From an uncultured Lachnoclostridium sp. (GTDB lineage: Bacteria; Bacillota; Clostridia; Lachnospirales; Lachnospiraceae), in assembly GCA_946499505.1 (NCBI GenBank), contig CAMMSL010000001.1, positions 62,001 to 126,000 on the forward strand: 64,000 nucleotides of DNA, given 5' to 3'. A model generated the notes under the pieces. It saw only the letters and a program-made list of their open reading frames with translations. It did not search any database and had not been told where the DNA came from. This document shows positions 36,053 through 43,938 of the stretch, piece by piece (position 1 is the stretch's first letter; every line of letters starts with the position of its first letter). Position numbers and translations under genes: made by a program.

Positions 36053-36469
36053 TTATCTGATCTCCTGAGTAAAGCGCGCCAGTGCTTCCACTGCATTCTG
36101 TACATTTTTTCCCATGGACGCGTCGGAAACGCCCACGACAATATTATCACAGAGATTCACGGGAATCAAGATTCTCTTTGCACTGCTCTGTCCTACCGCC
36201 ACGGCCATACGCGGGGTAATCTCCCCCAGCATGGAGTCCGCGATCACGATTCCGACAGGTCCCATGATCACATCCGCTTTTTTCGAGGCAACGGCAACGG
36301 AATTTTCCCCGGTTGCCGCCTGATCCGCTCCTGCCCTGAGCATTGCATTGGTGGCGGCGCTGTTCGTTCCCACGGCCAGCACTTCAATGCCGGGATCATA
36401 TTCTTTTACAGCTCCCACAAGCTGGCGTCCGAGACCGCCGCCCTGTCCGTCTATAATCAGGACTCTCAT
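36053..36469 (-). CDS. DUF3842 family protein
   Basis: 138 aa starting MRVLIIDGQGGGLGRQLVGAV (GGGGTGR-like nucleotide-binding loop) with VLAVGTNSAATNAMLRAGAD and ADVIMGPVGIVIADSMLGEIT. These are typical of DUF3842, a small clostridial protein of unknown function with a Rossmann-like start. The ATG at 36469 fits family length; the longer frame to 36649 overlaps DUF951. It follows the DUF951 gene by 23 nt. Confidence 0.8.
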   Translation of the reverse strand: MRVLIIDGQGGGLGRQLVGAVKEYDPGIEVLAVGTNSAATNAMLRAGADQAATGENSVAVASKKADVIMGPVGIVIADSMLGEITPRMAVAVGQSSAKRILIPVNLCDNIVVGVSDASMGKNVQNAVEALARFTQEIR

Positions 36470-36492
36470 CCTATAAGCCCCCTTGTCTTCTG

Positions 36493-36702
36493 TCACTGCA
36501 CGCCGCCGTCCGGCTGCGCCTTCTTTGTAATCTGTCTTGTATTCTTCTCCACCAGTTTTCTCGATACCATGATCTGATGGCCGCATCCCATGCACTTCAG
36601 ACGGAAATCCGCGCCCGTCCGCAGGACTTCCCACTCGCTGCTCCCGCATGGATGAGGCTTTTTCATCCTGATGATATCCCCCACGTCAAATCTGTCCGCC
36701 AT
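36493..36702 (-). CDS. DUF951 domain protein
   Basis: 69 aa. FDVGDIIRMKKPHPCGSSEWEVLRTGADFRLKCMGCGHQIMV (in parts: KKPHPCGSSEWEVLRTGAD, LKCMGCGHQIM) is the DUF951 signature, with a probable zinc knuckle from Cys in HPCG and CMGC. Function unknown; widespread in Firmicutes. Preceded by AAAGGAAAT and located between the sortase and DUF3842 genes on the same strand. Confidence 0.88.
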   Translation of the reverse strand: MADRFDVGDIIRMKKPHPCGSSEWEVLRTGADFRLKCMGCGHQIMVSRKLVEKNTRQITKKAQPDGGVQ

Positions 36703-36758
36703 ATTTATTTCCTTTCCGCTGTGCGCGATTCATATAGAATCACAATATAGAATAACCG

Positions 36759-37682
36759 CTAGTCAACCGCAGTGAGTACTCCCTGCAGCAGGAAACGCTC
36801 ATCTCTCTGGTCACCGGTACAGGTCGAGAGACTTAGGATCTGTGACTGCGCGTTTACATCCACATCTACCTGATAGTTAGAAGACTCACGGCAGAGCTCT
36901 ATATACTGCTCAAACTCTTCATCAGAAGCGAATTCAATATCATAATTGTCCGCCGCCGCATTTACAACCCCCGCTGAAAATACTGTATAAGTTCTCACCT
37001 TTCCATCCGGTGTATAGATGTAAAAATCAGGATGTTCTTTACAGAATTCTTCATCCTCATACAGGTGAAGACGCGAGAACATATCCGGACTCACATTGAG
37101 ATGGTGTCCGTAGATAATGGTATTTCTGTCGGAAAAATCGCTGCTGTTCCTCATATCCATGAAGATTGCGCCCAGTTTATTGTCATTCTCCGCAAATGTC
37201 TTTGTGAGATATTCATTATTATCCGCACTCTTTACCACAGGATAATTGATAATGGACGGTTCATCGAACCTGATCCACGCGATCGTATCCGGATTGATTT
37301 CCAGGAGCGCGTCAAAATCGACAGAGAACCCGGTACCGTCACTGTCCGCCGAAATTGCCAGATCCTGAATTTCCTCATACTCCTTTCCGCCGGTATGATA
37401 CGGAATCAGCATCATCACAAGCTGATAGAGCGAAAATACAAAGACACAGACCGCCACAATAAGGATCGTGCCGGAAAGGATATCGAACGTTGCCCGTTTC
37501 TGTTTCTTTTTTTTGCTGCTTCTGACCGCAGTGCGGGAATCTGATATTTTTCTATTTCTGGTGCCACCGCCGGCTGATATCGTCTGTACCTCGTCCGGTG
37601 CTCTCCGGCGGCTGCTCCGTCTGCTGTGCCTGCGGCGTCTCCTCCTGTCAGCAGCGGCTTTCTTTTCTCTGTCTGTTCCCAT
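36759..37682 (-). CDS. srtB: class B sortase
   Basis: About 307 aa from the ATG at 37682 (AAAGGA upstream); a GTG at 37706 that overlaps the LUD stop codon is an alternative. An Arg-rich cytosolic N-terminus precedes one membrane helix (FDILSGTILIVAVCVFVFSLY). The sortase fold shows catalytic His in IIYGHHLNVSPD, Cys in LSLSTCTGDQRDERF and Arg in the same segment. SrtB enzymes attach surface proteins to peptidoglycan; no substrate with a sorting signal is visible nearby. Confidence 0.9.
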   Translation of the reverse strand: MGTDREKKAAADRRRRRRHSRRSSRRRAPDEVQTISAGGGTRNRKISDSRTAVRSSKKKKQKRATFDILSGTILIVAVCVFVFSLYQLVMMLIPYHTGGKEYEEIQDLAISADSDGTGFSVDFDALLEINPDTIAWIRFDEPSIINYPVVKSADNNEYLTKTFAENDNKLGAIFMDMRNSSDFSDRNTIIYGHHLNVSPDMFSRLHLYEDEEFCKEHPDFYIYTPDGKVRTYTVFSAGVVNAAADNYDIEFASDEEFEQYIELCRESSNYQVDVDVNAQSQILSLSTCTGDQRDERFLLQGVLTAVD

Positions 37683-37705
37683 TGCAATAAATCCTTTCTC
37701 TCTCA

Positions 37706-38341
37706 CTAAAAGCCGAGATTGTCATCTACAAGAATAATCTTGAAACGCTTCGGTATCCTGCTGAATCTTGTGACCATGATCTGACAGCAGATACAGTCCG
37801 GACTCTTACAGTCAAAGCAGCTTCCGTTTTTCACGCACGGTGTATCAATGCCGAATCTCTGCGTATTGATAGGTGCCGCCTCATTTCTTGCCCTGTGCAT
37901 GGCGTCCTCTTCCGTCTTTACGATCTTGTTCATCCCGACGATCAGAAGGACGTTCTTCGGCCCGAACGCATATGCTGCCACACGGTTTGCATTGCCGTCG
38001 ATATTTACAAACACACCGTCCTCGCTCATGGCATTTACGCTTCCGAGGAACCAGTCGCAGGTAAATGCTTTCAGGGCTATCTCCTGTTTTTCCTCCGGTG
38101 TCGCAGCTTTATCCCTGTCATAGAACACATAATTCCCTGCATTGATGGCGTCGATCAGTCCTACCTCGCGTACAGACGCCGAACCGCCCATATTGATCGT
38201 GCTCCCTTCCGCGATCAGTTCAAGAGCTTTCTTGACAGCCTCTTCCTTGTCGGCCGCGTAATAAGCCTCCATATTTCTCGACTCAAGCGCCTTTACGATA
38301 CGTTTCCCGAGAGCCTCATTTCTCATCTGCCTTACATCCAT
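37706..38341 (-). CDS. LUD-domain protein (lactate utilization/YkgG-like)
   Basis: 211 aa. The LUD domain has MRNEALGKRIVKALESRNM, INMGGSASVREVGLIDA and FGPKNVLLIVGMNKIV. A Cys-rich segment near the C-terminus (CVKNGSCFDCKSPDCICC) is suited to bind an Fe-S cluster or metal. Family members take part in lactate oxidation (LutC) or are of unknown role. GTGAGG precedes the ATG. Just upstream is a promoter with a 31-bp palindrome at its start site. Confidence 0.82.
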   Translation of the reverse strand: MDVRQMRNEALGKRIVKALESRNMEAYYAADKEEAVKKALELIAEGSTINMGGSASVREVGLIDAINAGNYVFYDRDKAATPEEKQEIALKAFTCDWFLGSVNAMSEDGVFVNIDGNANRVAAYAFGPKNVLLIVGMNKIVKTEEDAMHRARNEAAPINTQRFGIDTPCVKNGSCFDCKSPDCICCQIMVTRFSRIPKRFKIILVDDNLGF

Positions 38342-38379
38342 CGCAATGACCTCACTTTCATAATATCAAACGCCAAAGT

Positions 38380-38433
38380 TATAATGATTGCGCTTAGCGC
38401 AATCATTATATCATATGTCATGTCTATATTGCA
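38380..38433 (-). promoter_or_regulatory. promoter with 31-bp palindrome upstream of the LUD gene
   Basis: Minus-strand TTGCAA, 18-nt spacer and TATAAT (38405-38410). The -10 box is the edge of a perfect 14-bp inverted repeat, TATAATGATTGCGC-TTA-GCGCAATCATTATA (38380-38410; loop TTA), covering the predicted start site. It could be an operator or a 5' hairpin. There is no T run, so a terminator for the preceding MoxR gene is less likely. Confidence 0.6.
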
Positions 38434-38492
38434 AAAACAGTTCCGTCACAGGAAGCACATCCGTATGGTTTTCCGAATGCGGAGCTGCCCTG

Positions 38493-40007
38493 TCACGATT
38501 TCAGCGCATTATTGAACATATTTTCCGCTTCTTCCATCTGCCTTATCACGTTCTCATGCCGCTCTTCAAATAACAGCCCTTTATTATGCCGGAAATACAG
38601 ATCATTCCCGTTCTCATTGATAAACCATACACTGTAATAGTTCGCGTTGAGCTCCGTGACAAAGGCTACCATCTCCTGGCTCTCTCCGAACGCATCTTCC
38701 AGAAAACGGAATGCATTGTCAAGAGCGTCCGATGTCTCTTCCGTCATCCGGTCAAGTTCTTCTCTCTCCTGCCCGAACATTTCTCTTACTTCATCCAGTA
38801 CACCGTCGCCGACAAAGATTTCTCCTTTCACCTCAAGTGCAAACCTGTTCAATGTCCCGATCACGCGGTTGAGAATCTGCTCCTGTTCGCGGGTGAGCAG
38901 TTCTGCTCTTTTCTGGTCTTCCAGATCTTTCTCCGCCATGGCGCGCACATCGTCCAGCATCATGATTGCCTGATTGTCACGATAATAGATCAGGTATTCA
39001 TACAATTTCGCCACATACGCATCCTGAAGAAAGCACTCCTGAAACAGACTTCCGAGCCTGCCGTTTAACAGACTGATGATGCTCAGATGCTCGTCAAAGG
39101 CCGCAGCCTGTATCTTCTGAAGGGTCACCGGATCCCACTTTCCATTCAAGATCTCTCCGACGTTATAATCTGTCTTGTATTTATAGTAGAGTTCCAGATA
39201 ATTTGCGAAGTCCTTTGCTATCGTCCGGTGCTGGATATACTGGAAGATCACTTCCCTGTCCGCCGTCTTGCCCAGCATCTCATAGACCTGGATCAGCCGC
39301 GAGAGGTCTTCCCATCCTCTGGCGGTGGCAAAACGCTTCCCGTCCACTGTATTTTCAATGCGGCAGAAATTCTCCCTGCGCGCATCCAGATAAGAGATCA
39401 CCGCCTGATGGATTCCCTGACGGTAGGCATATTCTTTCCACACGGGGAAATCCGCCTCTACATCAATCTTCTTCAGACGGTCCAGCGTAACAACATCAAA
39501 CTCACGCACAGATTTATTGTACTCCGGCGGATTGCCCGCCGCTACGATGATCCAGCCGTCCGGCAGTTTATGAGTGCCGAACGTCTTTCCCTGAAGAAAC
39601 TGGAGCATAGCCGGCGCCAGCGTCTCAGAGACGCAGTTGATCTCGTCGAGGAACAGAATCCCCTCACTGTTTCCGGTCTGCTCCATCTTGTCATAGACAG
39701 GCGCTATGATCTCACTCATCGTATATTCGGTCACAGAATATGTCCTGCCTCCGTACTCCTTTTCCCGGATAAACGGCAGGCCCACCGCGCTCTGTCTCGT
39801 GTGGTGGGTGATCGTGTAAGATACCAGTCCGATCCTCATCTCTTTCGCTATCTGCTCCATAACCTGCGTCTTTCCGATTCCCGGCGGTCCCATAAGAAGG
39901 ATCGGTCTCTGCCTGATCGCGGGAATCTGATACTCCCCGAAGGCGTCCTTTAAAAGATATGCCTCCACGGCATCTTTAATCTCCTGTTTTGCACGTTTAA
40001 TATCCAA
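38493..40007 (-). CDS. MoxR-type AAA+ ATPase
   Basis: About 504 aa. A TTG start at 40007 is preferred because GGAGGAACATT precedes it and it gives the start (M)DIKRAKQEIKDAVEAYLL; the ATG at 40034 lies inside the VWA gene without a good site. Walker A is LLMGPPGIGKTQVMEQIA near residue 35, Walker B GILFLDEINCVSETLAPAML, sensor-1 IIVAAGNPPEYNKSVREFD. The C-terminal half is helical and specific to this family. MoxR ATPases act as chaperones with VWA proteins; the VWA gene immediately upstream overlaps it. Confidence 0.85.
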   Translation of the reverse strand: MDIKRAKQEIKDAVEAYLLKDAFGEYQIPAIRQRPILLMGPPGIGKTQVMEQIAKEMRIGLVSYTITHHTRQSAVGLPFIREKEYGGRTYSVTEYTMSEIIAPVYDKMEQTGNSEGILFLDEINCVSETLAPAMLQFLQGKTFGTHKLPDGWIIVAAGNPPEYNKSVREFDVVTLDRLKKIDVEADFPVWKEYAYRQGIHQAVISYLDARRENFCRIENTVDGKRFATARGWEDLSRLIQVYEMLGKTADREVIFQYIQHRTIAKDFANYLELYYKYKTDYNVGEILNGKWDPVTLQKIQAAAFDEHLSIISLLNGRLGSLFQECFLQDAYVAKLYEYLIYYRDNQAIMMLDDVRAMAEKDLEDQKRAELLTREQEQILNRVIGTLNRFALEVKGEIFVGDGVLDEVREMFGQEREELDRMTEETSDALDNAFRFLEDAFGESQEMVAFVTELNANYYSVWFINENGNDLYFRHNKGLLFEERHENVIRQMEEAENMFNNALKS

Positions 40008-41418
40008 AATGTTCCTCCTGTATTTTTCCGTCACGGCTGTAAACGGAAAGATCTTGTTCGTTTAAAATCAGTCTGATCGCCCACGGCGGCACATCCGCAT
40101 CCCGGTAATCCTCTTCCAGAAAAACAAACGCGGTCCGCCACGCCGGCATTCTCTCCGGATAGATCCCGTATCCGTCCGTAAAATAGATCATGCCTTTCAG
40201 ATCCGTAAACTCTCTGTTCTGCCGCAGTTCTTCCACATATTCAAAGGCAGGGCGGAAGTCGGTGCCACCCTCGCCGTACAGTTGAAAATGTTCCATGTAA
40301 TCCTCAAGTTCTTCCTCAGAGGTTATCTTCACGTCCTGATGCACTTTCTCGTCACACTGTATGATGTGGATATTCACCTTCTGGAAGAAACTTTCATTTT
40401 CCGTCAGGACACTGTATGTCTCTTCTAAAAACTTCCGGATCAGCTCGCCGGAACAGGACATGGAAGTATCGATCACAACAGCGAATTCCTCGATCCGGTG
40501 TTCTTCCCGGGTCTCAAGCGGTTCGATCAGCGGCATATTCCCATACAGTGACATGCCGTAACTGTAAAAGCCGTAGTCAAATGTATCCGGATCAGCTTTC
40601 AACTCTTCTCGGAATACGGAAAATTTTCTCAAAAACTCCCTGTAATCATGGTGCTCTCTGTTCTCCACACGCAGACCGCCCAGAAAATCTCCGTTTTTCT
40701 CCGATGCCTCTTTGGAAAATGTCTCCAGATCTGTCTCCATCTTTTCATCGATATCTTTCCATTTCTGCTGCATCTGCTGATCCGGCGGCCTTTTCCGGTC
40801 ATCCTTTTCCCAATACCTGTGGTCGTCCACACGGAACTCTTCTTCCAGCATGTTGAATTCTTTCTCCGTCAGTTCCCACTCGGACAGCAGGCTGCATACT
40901 CTCTCGGCGTTGAGCACATGTCCGGATAGTTCCAGCTTCCGGTATGTCTCCCGCCGGAGCAGACTTCTGGAAAACCGCACCGGGCGCAGATCATACCCGT
41001 CGATAATATGTTCCACAGCGATATCACAGCCCAGATTCCAGAGCCTCTTGCCATCCTCCGCCCCGCCGCCTGCAGAGCCTCTGTTCCCGCCCGTCTTCCA
41101 GATATGGCGGAAGATGCAGTGCAGGACCATATGAAGGTAGCCTCTGTTTACAAGGATCCTGTTCTCCCGGTACAGCCCGCCCAGCTCCCGGGGATGAAAA
41201 TACATATGATACCCGTCTGTCCCGAAAGGACTTACCCCCGCATCCATCGTATAGACAAAACTGCTCAGCGCCACGTCCAGAAACCGCATGGAAAAATACA
41301 GCTCGTCCCGGCAGATTCCAAGGATCTCCCTGCCGATCTGCTGCAGCCTCCGCGCCGCCTGTTCTGACGTTCTTTCTTCTATTTTATCTGTTGTCCCGCG
41401 CAATGTTCTTTCTATCAT
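39997..41418 (-). CDS. DUF2201-type metallopeptidase-like/VWA domain protein
   Basis: 473 aa. The N-terminal half resembles DUF2201 (putative metallopeptidase), with a possible zinc motif HMVLHCIFRH near residue 95. The C-terminal third is a VWA-like domain: FAVVIDTSMSCSGELIRKFL (DxSxS metal site), VNIHIIQCDEKVH and LYGEGGTDFRPAFEYVE. It overlaps the MoxR gene by 11 nt and follows the LRR gene by 26 nt. MoxR-VWA pairs typically assemble or activate other proteins; the target is not evident. Confidence 0.85.
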   Translation of the reverse strand: MIERTLRGTTDKIEERTSEQAARRLQQIGREILGICRDELYFSMRFLDVALSSFVYTMDAGVSPFGTDGYHMYFHPRELGGLYRENRILVNRGYLHMVLHCIFRHIWKTGGNRGSAGGGAEDGKRLWNLGCDIAVEHIIDGYDLRPVRFSRSLLRRETYRKLELSGHVLNAERVCSLLSEWELTEKEFNMLEEEFRVDDHRYWEKDDRKRPPDQQMQQKWKDIDEKMETDLETFSKEASEKNGDFLGGLRVENREHHDYREFLRKFSVFREELKADPDTFDYGFYSYGMSLYGNMPLIEPLETREEHRIEEFAVVIDTSMSCSGELIRKFLEETYSVLTENESFFQKVNIHIIQCDEKVHQDVKITSEEELEDYMEHFQLYGEGGTDFRPAFEYVEELRQNREFTDLKGMIYFTDGYGIYPERMPAWRTAFVFLEEDYRDADVPPWAIRLILNEQDLSVYSRDGKIQEEHFGY

Positions 41419-41444
41419 TTTTTACTGCTGCCTTCCCCGCTGTC

Positions 41445-42449
41445 TCACAGTTCATATTTTTTCTTTTTCTCCGGGAACAGGCGATGCTTTTCATCCATAA
41501 GAAAAGTCAGAATCTCCCGTTTTCCGTGCGAAGCCGCATAATCCACCGCTCCGGCCAGAGTCTGCGCCGTCCAGAAGCTTCTTTCGGAAAATTCCTTCAG
41601 CGCCGCCATATCTTCCACGTTTATCAGATACTCCGACGCCTGCGCCGCATGTTCTCTGATATAATCCTCATATGCCTTCCGGGCCTCTTCGGTCAGTCCG
41701 GCCGGATACATCAGCCTCGAAAATACAAGATCCGTGATCACATCTGTTTTATCCTGTGCCCGCGCCGAATAAAACAGACTGTCATACTTTCGGAAATCTA
41801 TCTCTTTGTTGTAAAAACACTGCCTGTAATTATTTCCGGACCCGTGATGCTGTGTAAAAAGGATACGAGCCGGCGTGTTTTCCACGGCTTCCTCATAGTG
41901 TTCGGGAAATACAAGCCTGGCTGATATTTTATCCTGTTCCCTGCCTTCGCCGGCTCCATATTTGCCGTCTCCATATTTGGCGCCCCCATAAAAAGTCACA
42001 TCGATCCGCTGCCACAGATCTCCAAGAATTTCCGGCACGCAGGAACGGTTTCCATCCAGAAGCCGGACAGACAGATCGGACAGATTACGGCAGCCGGTAA
42101 ACGCACCGCTCCCGATATTTTTCAACCGGTCCGAGAACCCGAGTTTCCTCAGGTTCCGACAGCCATAAAAAATATAACGTCCAAGCTCTTCCATCGTATC
42201 CGGCAGATTTACGCTCTCCACCAGCTCACCGGCCAGAAGCTGTTCTGTGTCACGGAACATACGGTCTTCCTCTGTCGAAAAGACAAGGACGTCCTCATCC
42301 TCATGATCCTTTCTCGCGGAAAAAGCGTATGGAGCCATACGCTTTACCGTTCTGCCGTCGATCACTTCCGGGATCACGATCTCCGGATCCGCCCCGAAGC
42401 ACCGCACGATCTCGATTCCGTCATCTATGATCCTGTAATGAACTTTCAT
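41445..42449 (-). CDS. BspA-type leucine-rich repeat protein
   Basis: About 334 aa from the ATG at 42449 (GAGAGGAATATT upstream). The N-terminal half has LRR_5-type repeats (ESVNLPDTMEELGRYIFYGC, LGFSDRLKNIGSGAFTGC). No signal peptide is present, so it is probably cytosolic. The C-terminus (ALKEFSERSFWTAQTLAGAVDYAASHGKREIL in parts) has ankyrin-like helices. Its start overlaps the phosphatase gene by 29 nt. It is probably an adaptor in the MoxR-VWA system. Confidence 0.75.
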   Translation of the reverse strand: MKVHYRIIDDGIEIVRCFGADPEIVIPEVIDGRTVKRMAPYAFSARKDHEDEDVLVFSTEEDRMFRDTEQLLAGELVESVNLPDTMEELGRYIFYGCRNLRKLGFSDRLKNIGSGAFTGCRNLSDLSVRLLDGNRSCVPEILGDLWQRIDVTFYGGAKYGDGKYGAGEGREQDKISARLVFPEHYEEAVENTPARILFTQHHGSGNNYRQCFYNKEIDFRKYDSLFYSARAQDKTDVITDLVFSRLMYPAGLTEEARKAYEDYIREHAAQASEYLINVEDMAALKEFSERSFWTAQTLAGAVDYAASHGKREILTFLMDEKHRLFPEKKKKYEL

Positions 42450-43104
42450 AATATTCCTCTCCTGTGTCAAGACACAGACAGCCGAGCCTTCCGCCCATAT
42501 CCCCGAATACGGCTCCGCAGTCCATATCTATAAGACGTCCGTCCGTACTGTGCCAGATAGCGGCAGGTTCTCTCGGGTATCCCCGTATAATAAAAGTCGG
42601 GACATGGCCCACAATTGAGACATATCCCGGTATCCCTCTCTGCCGGTCGATCAGCGACGTATCCCATATGAGCCGTTCCTTCCGCTTCCACACGCGCAGG
42701 ATCTCCTCTGTAGAGGCATGTGCCATGAGATAACAGTTCCCATTCATCTTTAATTTTCTATACAGCGGAAGCCTTTTCATGAAACTCACATATTCCGGGA
42801 TCTTTTTTCTCGTCACTTCGCAGTCCATCAGCACATCATACGTATTATAGTAATACCTCTGCTGTACTTTATCTTCCACATTATCATACCATTCCGCAAA
42901 GCCGTCCTCGTGATTTCCTCTTAAGGCGATCACATTCTTATGGGACATAACAAAATCCAGAATTCCCGCAGGATCCGGTCCCCTGTCGATCATATCCCCG
43001 AGAATATACAGGGTATCCTCATCACTGAATCCGATCTGCTCAAGCATCCGTTTGAAAAGATCCGCCATTCCATGAATGTCGGACATCACATAAGTCCGTC
43101 CCAT
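42421..43104 (-). CDS. PPP-family metallophosphoesterase
   Basis: 227 aa. It has the three metal motifs of PPP Ser/Thr phosphatases: MSDIHG, GDMIDRGPDP and RGNHEDGF, plus a C-terminal GHVPT and MDCGAVFG. It is close to bacterial PrpA/ApaH-like enzymes that dephosphorylate proteins or dinucleoside polyphosphates. First gene of a compact four-gene operon with the LRR, VWA and MoxR genes, which suggests a phosphatase role in that system. Confidence 0.88.
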   Translation of the reverse strand: MGRTYVMSDIHGMADLFKRMLEQIGFSDEDTLYILGDMIDRGPDPAGILDFVMSHKNVIALRGNHEDGFAEWYDNVEDKVQQRYYYNTYDVLMDCEVTRKKIPEYVSFMKRLPLYRKLKMNGNCYLMAHASTEEILRVWKRKERLIWDTSLIDRQRGIPGYVSIVGHVPTFIIRGYPREPAAIWHSTDGRLIDMDCGAVFGDMGGRLGCLCLDTGEEYYESSLQDHR

Positions 43105-43130
43105 ATCTCCACCGCCTTTTCCGGAAATCT

Positions 43131-43169
43131 TAACAGTTCAGCCCGCGCCATTCCATGGCTGAACTGTTA
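43131..43169. repeat. dispersed repeat copy C (internally deleted)
   Basis: TAACAGTTCAGCC and GGCTGAACTGTTA form perfect 13-bp terminal inverted repeats. The left part CAGTTCAGCCCGCGCCATTC is the exact reverse complement of the right end of copy B (27539-27558); the right part matches the left end of copies A and E. So it is the two ends joined without the middle. Confidence 0.75.
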
Positions 43170-43176
43170 CTCAACA

Positions 43177-43938
43177 TCAGGTGTGACGTTTGATCGTCTC
43201 TTTTAAGATGTATTTCTTATCATTATACCGTTCTACGATATAATCATTCGCTTTTTTCTCCATTTCATCCGGCAGCGGCTCCAGCACCGCGTCTTCACCG
43301 TATTTTCTCTTCAACGCGCGCTCCAGAAGATAATCGCACACATGCGGGTTCTTCGGCAGGAGCGGTCCGTGCAGATAAGTGGCGATCACATTTTTATATA
43401 TAACGCCCTCATATCCGGATTTCCCGTTATTTCCGAAACCGTAGGTCACCTTCCCGAAAGGAGTGTGGTCTCCGATCTCCGTGCGTCCCCCGTGATTTTC
43501 AAATCCCACTACCGGACGGTCAAACAGAGGGCTGTCCAGCACAATGTCGCGGATCAGGCGCTCCGGCTCCCAGTCTGTCGTAATATTGAGCACGCCCAGT
43601 CCCTCTATCGTCTTCTTGTCTGTTTTATAGTACTTTCCGAGGAGCTGGTAGCCGCCGCACACTGCCAGCACGACGCCGCCGTCCTCCACATAATTTCTGA
43701 AGTCATCCTTGATATTCTGCAGGAATCCGCAGACCAGTTCCTGCTCTCTGTCGGAGCCGCCCCCGAGCAGAACGATATCAAGCTTCGTAAAGTCAATCTC
43801 ATCTCCCGACAGGAACGGGATTACTTCCGCTTCGATCCCGCGCCATTCCAGTCTTTTGCGGAAGCACTGGATATTGCCTCTGTCGCCGTACAGGTTCAGA
43901 AGATCCGGGTATAAATGTCCGATCGTCAGTTTCATCAC
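43177..43938 (-). CDS. gatD: lipid II isoglutaminyl synthase glutaminase subunit GatD
   Basis: 253 aa CobB/CobQ-type class I glutaminase. The nucleophile Cys is in VVLAVCGGYQLLGKYY near residue 94 and the catalytic His in IATYLHGPLLPKNPH. It releases ammonia for MurT, which amidates the alpha-carboxylate of D-Glu in lipid II. Its ATG overlaps the murT stop codon, the usual coupled arrangement. Confidence 0.93.
   Translation of the reverse strand: MMKLTIGHLYPDLLNLYGDRGNIQCFRKRLEWRGIEAEVIPFLSGDEIDFTKLDIVLLGGGSDREQELVCGFLQNIKDDFRNYVEDGGVVLAVCGGYQLLGKYYKTDKKTIEGLGVLNITTDWEPERLIRDIVLDSPLFDRPVVGFENHGGRTEIGDHTPFGKVTYGFGNNGKSGYEGVIYKNVIATYLHGPLLPKNPHVCDYLLERALKRKYGEDAVLEPLPDEMEKKANDYIVERYNDKKYILKETIKRHT

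Noticed and set aside
35893-36150. 85-aa minus-strand ORF behind DUF3842
   Set aside because: Half of it overlaps DUF3842 in another frame and the remainder has no good start. The tail looks protein-like but is not enough to call a gene.
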